A stretch of DNA of 9,214 nt from Planctomycetaceae bacterium (GTDB taxonomy: Bacteria > Planctomycetota > Phycisphaerae > Phycisphaerales > SM1A02), in NCBI GenBank assembly GCA_947474205.1, contig CANJIC010000066.1:1-9214 (forward strand). Reading direction: 5' to 3'. This document shows, in pieces, positions 7,326-9,214 of the stretch. Numbering within the stretch: position 1 is the first letter of the stretch; the number at the start of each line of letters is the position of its first letter. The position numbers and the translations under genes are program-made. Below the pieces are notes generated by a model. The model was not told where the DNA came from. It did no database searches and worked only from the letters and a program-made list of their open reading frames with translations.

Positions 7326-8080
7326 AAGTTCAAGAGCTTCTTTCGCTGCAACAACCCGTCGGCACGCCGGTGGAGCATGATGAAACTTTATTCATCATCA
7401 TTCATCAGGTGTATGAACTGTGGTTCAAGCAGCAATTGCACGAAGGCCAACACTTGCGGGAACTTTTTGTTCAAGGCCGCATGGAGGAGGCGGCGTCCAC
7501 GTTGGCGCGCATGCTGAAAATTCTCAAGACCATGGTGGCGCAAATTGATGTGCTTGAAACAATGACGCCAGTTTCGTTCCTGGCATTTCGAAGTTTCCTG
7601 ACCAACGCCAGTGGATTTCAAAGTTGGCAATTTCGCGCGTTTGAATTTTTCCTGGGCAAACGAAATCTGAAAGTGATTGAGCGCTACCCCGCCGCAAGCG
7701 CCGAGCGCCTGGCGCTGGATGAACACGCCAAACTTCCAACGCTGTGGTCTGGTTTCATTCAATGCCTGGCAAAAATGGGCGAAAATGTGCCTGCTTCCGC
7801 CCTGCAGCGCGAAACAACCGCCGCGACAATTTCAGATCCAGAACTGCAAGAACTGCTGCTGCGCGTGTACCACAAGCCCGGTCCGCTTCGCGGCATGTGC
7901 GAAATGCTGGTCGACTTTGACGAGGGCATTCAAGAGTGGCGCTATCGACATGTGAAGATGGTGGAGCGCACCATTGGCACAAAAACTGGAACGGGCGGAT
8001 CGCCTGGTGTGGACTATTTGCGCTCGACATTGTTTCAACCGATCTTTCCCGATCTGTGGGAAATTCGCGCGCAACTGTAA
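7298..8080 (+). CDS. kynA: Tryptophan 2,3-dioxygenase
   Basis: 260 residues; opens L-tryptophan with O2 to N-formylkynurenine, the first step of the kynurenine pathway, using cytoplasmic heme. The key residues sit at the family spacing: Phe 32 and His 36 in LFIIIHQVYELWFKQ, Phe 94 and Arg 98 in SFLAFRSFL before ASGFQSWQFR (104-113), the proximal heme ligand His 218 in WRYRHVKMVERTIG, and Thr 232 in GTGGSPG, 14 residues after the heme ligand as in the Xanthomonas enzyme. The start is GTG 7298-7300: no other start codon lies between it and an in-frame TGA at 7259-7261, and TYGQYLKVQELL immediately follows, as expected at the family's N-terminal end. The gene therefore begins inside the last 28 bases of crtN, implying co-transcription and perhaps coupled translation. 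All catalytic residues are present, so it should be active. The link to carotenoids is positional only. Confidence 0.95.
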   Translation: MDITYGQYLKVQELLSLQQPVGTPVEHDETLFIIIHQVYELWFKQQLHEGQHLRELFVQGRMEEAASTLARMLKILKTMVAQIDVLETMTPVSFLAFRSFLTNASGFQSWQFRAFEFFLGKRNLKVIERYPAASAERLALDEHAKLPTLWSGFIQCLAKMGENVPASALQRETTAATISDPELQELLLRVYHKPGPLRGMCEMLVDFDEGIQEWRYRHVKMVERTIGTKTGTGGSPGVDYLRSTLFQPIFPDLWEIRAQL

Positions 8081-8093
8081 ACAGCTATTTTTG

Positions 8094-8132
8094 TGCGCAT
8101 AGCAAGGGCAAATGCGCAATGTGCGCTCTTGC
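8094..8132 (+). terminator. Weak hairpin-forming stretch after kynA (possible terminator)
   Basis: TGCGCAT (8094-8100) and ATGCGCA (8112-8118) form a perfect 7-base inverted repeat with an 11-base loop. A competing fold pairs GCGCA (8114-8118) with TGCGC (8122-8126) and GCAAG (8102-8106) with CTTGC (8128-8132). It lies 13 bases past the kynA stop, in the gap where two convergent genes end. No T-run follows on either strand in the right place, so it is not a typical factor-independent terminator. Confidence 0.25.
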
Positions 8133-8139
8133 AAAATAA

Positions 8140-8171
8140 TTGGCGAAATAGTTGGCGAAATAGTTGGCGAA
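8140..8171. repeat. 12-base tandem repeat, about 2.7 copies
   Basis: The unit TTGGCGAAATAG occurs at 8140-8151 and 8152-8163, and its first eight bases again at 8164-8171. It lies in the 159-base convergent gap between kynA and the LptA-like gene. The copies are identical, so this is a recent or unstable microsatellite-type array. The unit is a multiple of three bases, so it stays open in one minus-strand frame, but no supportable gene uses it. The rest of the gap (8081-8139 and 8172-8239) shows no gene. Confidence 0.85.
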
Positions 8172-8239
8172 CTTGCGCGGGTCAATATGAGTGAAAGTGT
8201 CGCCAGCAAAAGACACTTCTTCGCCGCGCGGGCAATCCG

Positions 8240-9214
8240 TTAGCGGAAAGAACTTCCCGCGGCGTTGGTTACACGCACGCGGCCATTGTCCAAATCCCAC
8301 ACCGCGGCCTCGGCTTTAATTGGCGAACCCTTGCCCTTCTGCATCACGCTGATGGCGCGACCAGGCCGCGCCGTTAGCGTTGCCACTTTGGTTCGCAAGT
8401 CGTAATCAAATGCGTCGCACTCCACATCCACATCGGGAGTCCTGACAAAAACCCTTCCAAGCGCGCGAATTCGCAGCAATTTCACGGGCGCGCCAAAATC
8501 AACCGGCGTGGCCTCCGTGGCCTCGGCCTTCACTGGCGCGGCCTCCAAACGTTCCACCGTATTTTCAAGTTGATCGGCCGTCAGCGTCAGCGTGTCTTGC
8601 GCGCGCAGACCCGCGTGGATTAATTCAACGCCGCCATCAAGCGTAATGCGATAGCGCGTTTCACCATCGCGGTTCATGACAAGCGAATTGTCCCAGCGGA
8701 ATCGAGTCGAACCACGCGCATCAAACAATGAAGGCGGCGCGGGCTTGGCGCCTTCATCGTCGCGGTCAAAAACTAAAAGCGTTCCAGCCGTTGGAACATT
8801 CGACTCGCCAGTGATGACATTGTGAATCACCTCGCTCGACATCAATCGAAATAAACGCGGCTCATCGGTGCGATCGTCACGGCCCCACGCGCGGCTATCT
8901 ATGCGAACTTCTCCAATGCCATGAATTTGCTGCAGCGATGAAGTCTCCGAACTCAAGCCGCTTCGCTTGGCGGCGTCGCCAGCTAGATCAAGCGCGTTGG
9001 TGTCGCGGCCCAATGTCAAAACCGCTTGATTCGCCGTGAATTGATCCAGTTCCCGCACGGTGCGATCGGCGATGGCGCGCACATTGCCGTGCAAATCCAA
9101 CGTGGCGCGGCCAACTTTATCTTTGACATACTTCAGTCCATCATTCCACAAGGCCTCCATTTGCGGCTTCTCTGGAATCACCGGTCGCGCCACGGGCTTG
9201 GGCGCGGAATCCGC
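8240..9214 (-). CDS. LptA/OstA-like envelope protein, C-terminal part (5' truncated by window edge)
   Basis: The frame is open to the right edge and ends at TAA 8240-8242, giving 324 visible residues. The GTG at 9191-9193 is probably internal, because a Pro/Ala-rich stretch continues in frame upstream of it. I see no enzymatic motif. Numbering from that GTG, the protein repeats the pattern of OstA/LptA beta-jellyroll proteins, a Gly-Val strand followed by acidic, hydroxyl-rich strands: TLDLHGNVRAI (31-41), GIGEVRIDSRAW (92-103), TLDGGVELIHAGL (184-196) leading to LTLTADQLE (202-210), and ALGRVFVRTPDVDVECDAFD (244-263) leading to KVATLTARPGRAI (269-281). LptA-family proteins bridge the periplasm and carry lipopolysaccharide to the outer membrane. 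The visible part is already longer than an ordinary LptA (under 200 residues), so several jellyroll units or a lineage-specific form is likely. Any signal peptide lies outside the window. It converges with kynA across 159 bases. Family assignment is by pattern and is moderate. Confidence 0.6.
   Translation of the reverse strand, partial: ADSAPKPVARPVIPEKPQMEALWNDGLKYVKDKVGRATLDLHGNVRAIADRTVRELDQFTANQAVLTLGRDTNALDLAGDAAKRSGLSSETSSLQQIHGIGEVRIDSRAWGRDDRTDEPRLFRLMSSEVIHNVITGESNVPTAGTLLVFDRDDEGAKPAPPSLFDARGSTRFRWDNSLVMNRDGETRYRITLDGGVELIHAGLRAQDTLTLTADQLENTVERLEAAPVKAEATEATPVDFGAPVKLLRIRALGRVFVRTPDVDVECDAFDYDLRTKVATLTARPGRAISVMQKGKGSPIKAEAAVWDLDNGRVRVTNAAGSSFR

Noticed and set aside
8140..8171. 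CRISPR-like repeat
   Set aside because: The units are 12 bases, directly adjacent without spacers, and no cas gene is near.
8085..8300. Minus-strand frame reading a FANY peptide repeat through the tandem array
   Set aside because: The repeat stays open only because its unit is 12 bases; the frame overlaps the 3' end of the LptA-like gene, and nothing else supports translation.

Overview
The window reads as a bacterial chromosome fragment of fairly high GC content, rich in GCGC words and almost fully coding. I infer a Planctomycetota-like organism (moderate confidence). The reasons are a C30 (staphyloxanthin-type) carotenoid gene set, a large LptA/OstA-like envelope protein implying a Gram-negative envelope, and no recognisable Shine-Dalgarno sequence before the starts. 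No ribosomal RNA or other phylogenetic marker is present to settle this. No tRNA, insertion sequence, CRISPR array or phage gene was seen.

Layout. Positions 1-531 (+) hold the 3' end of an ABC exporter gene (ATPase domain). It overlaps tail to tail with a four-gene minus-strand block read from 5594 down to 520: an aldehyde dehydrogenase (aldH), a CrtP-type carotenoid oxygenase, a PlsC-type acyltransferase and a CrtQ-like family 2 glycosyltransferase. The first three are joined by 4-base stop/start overlaps (ATGA, then GTGA), and the fourth follows after 28 bases, so this is almost certainly one operon. A 117-base intergenic region (5595-5711) separates it from a divergent plus-strand pair: a CrtN-type C30 desaturase (5712-7325) and a tryptophan 2,3-dioxygenase (7298-8080) whose only usable start, a GTG, lies inside the end of crtN. 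A 159-base convergent gap with a 12-base tandem repeat follows. The window ends in the 3' part of a minus-strand gene for an LptA/OstA-like protein.

How the genes fit together. By analogy with staphyloxanthin biosynthesis, CrtN would desaturate a C30 backbone (squalene or dehydrosqualene), CrtP would oxidise a terminal methyl to an aldehyde, AldH would make the carboxylate, the glycosyltransferase would esterify it to a sugar, and the acyltransferase would add a fatty acid to that sugar. The product would be a membrane-embedded glycosylated, acylated C30 carotenoid. The backbone synthases (CrtM or HpnCDE) are not in the window. The points of most interest are the dioxygenase fused into the crtN transcript and the PlsC-type enzyme in the place where staphylococci use the unrelated small CrtO.
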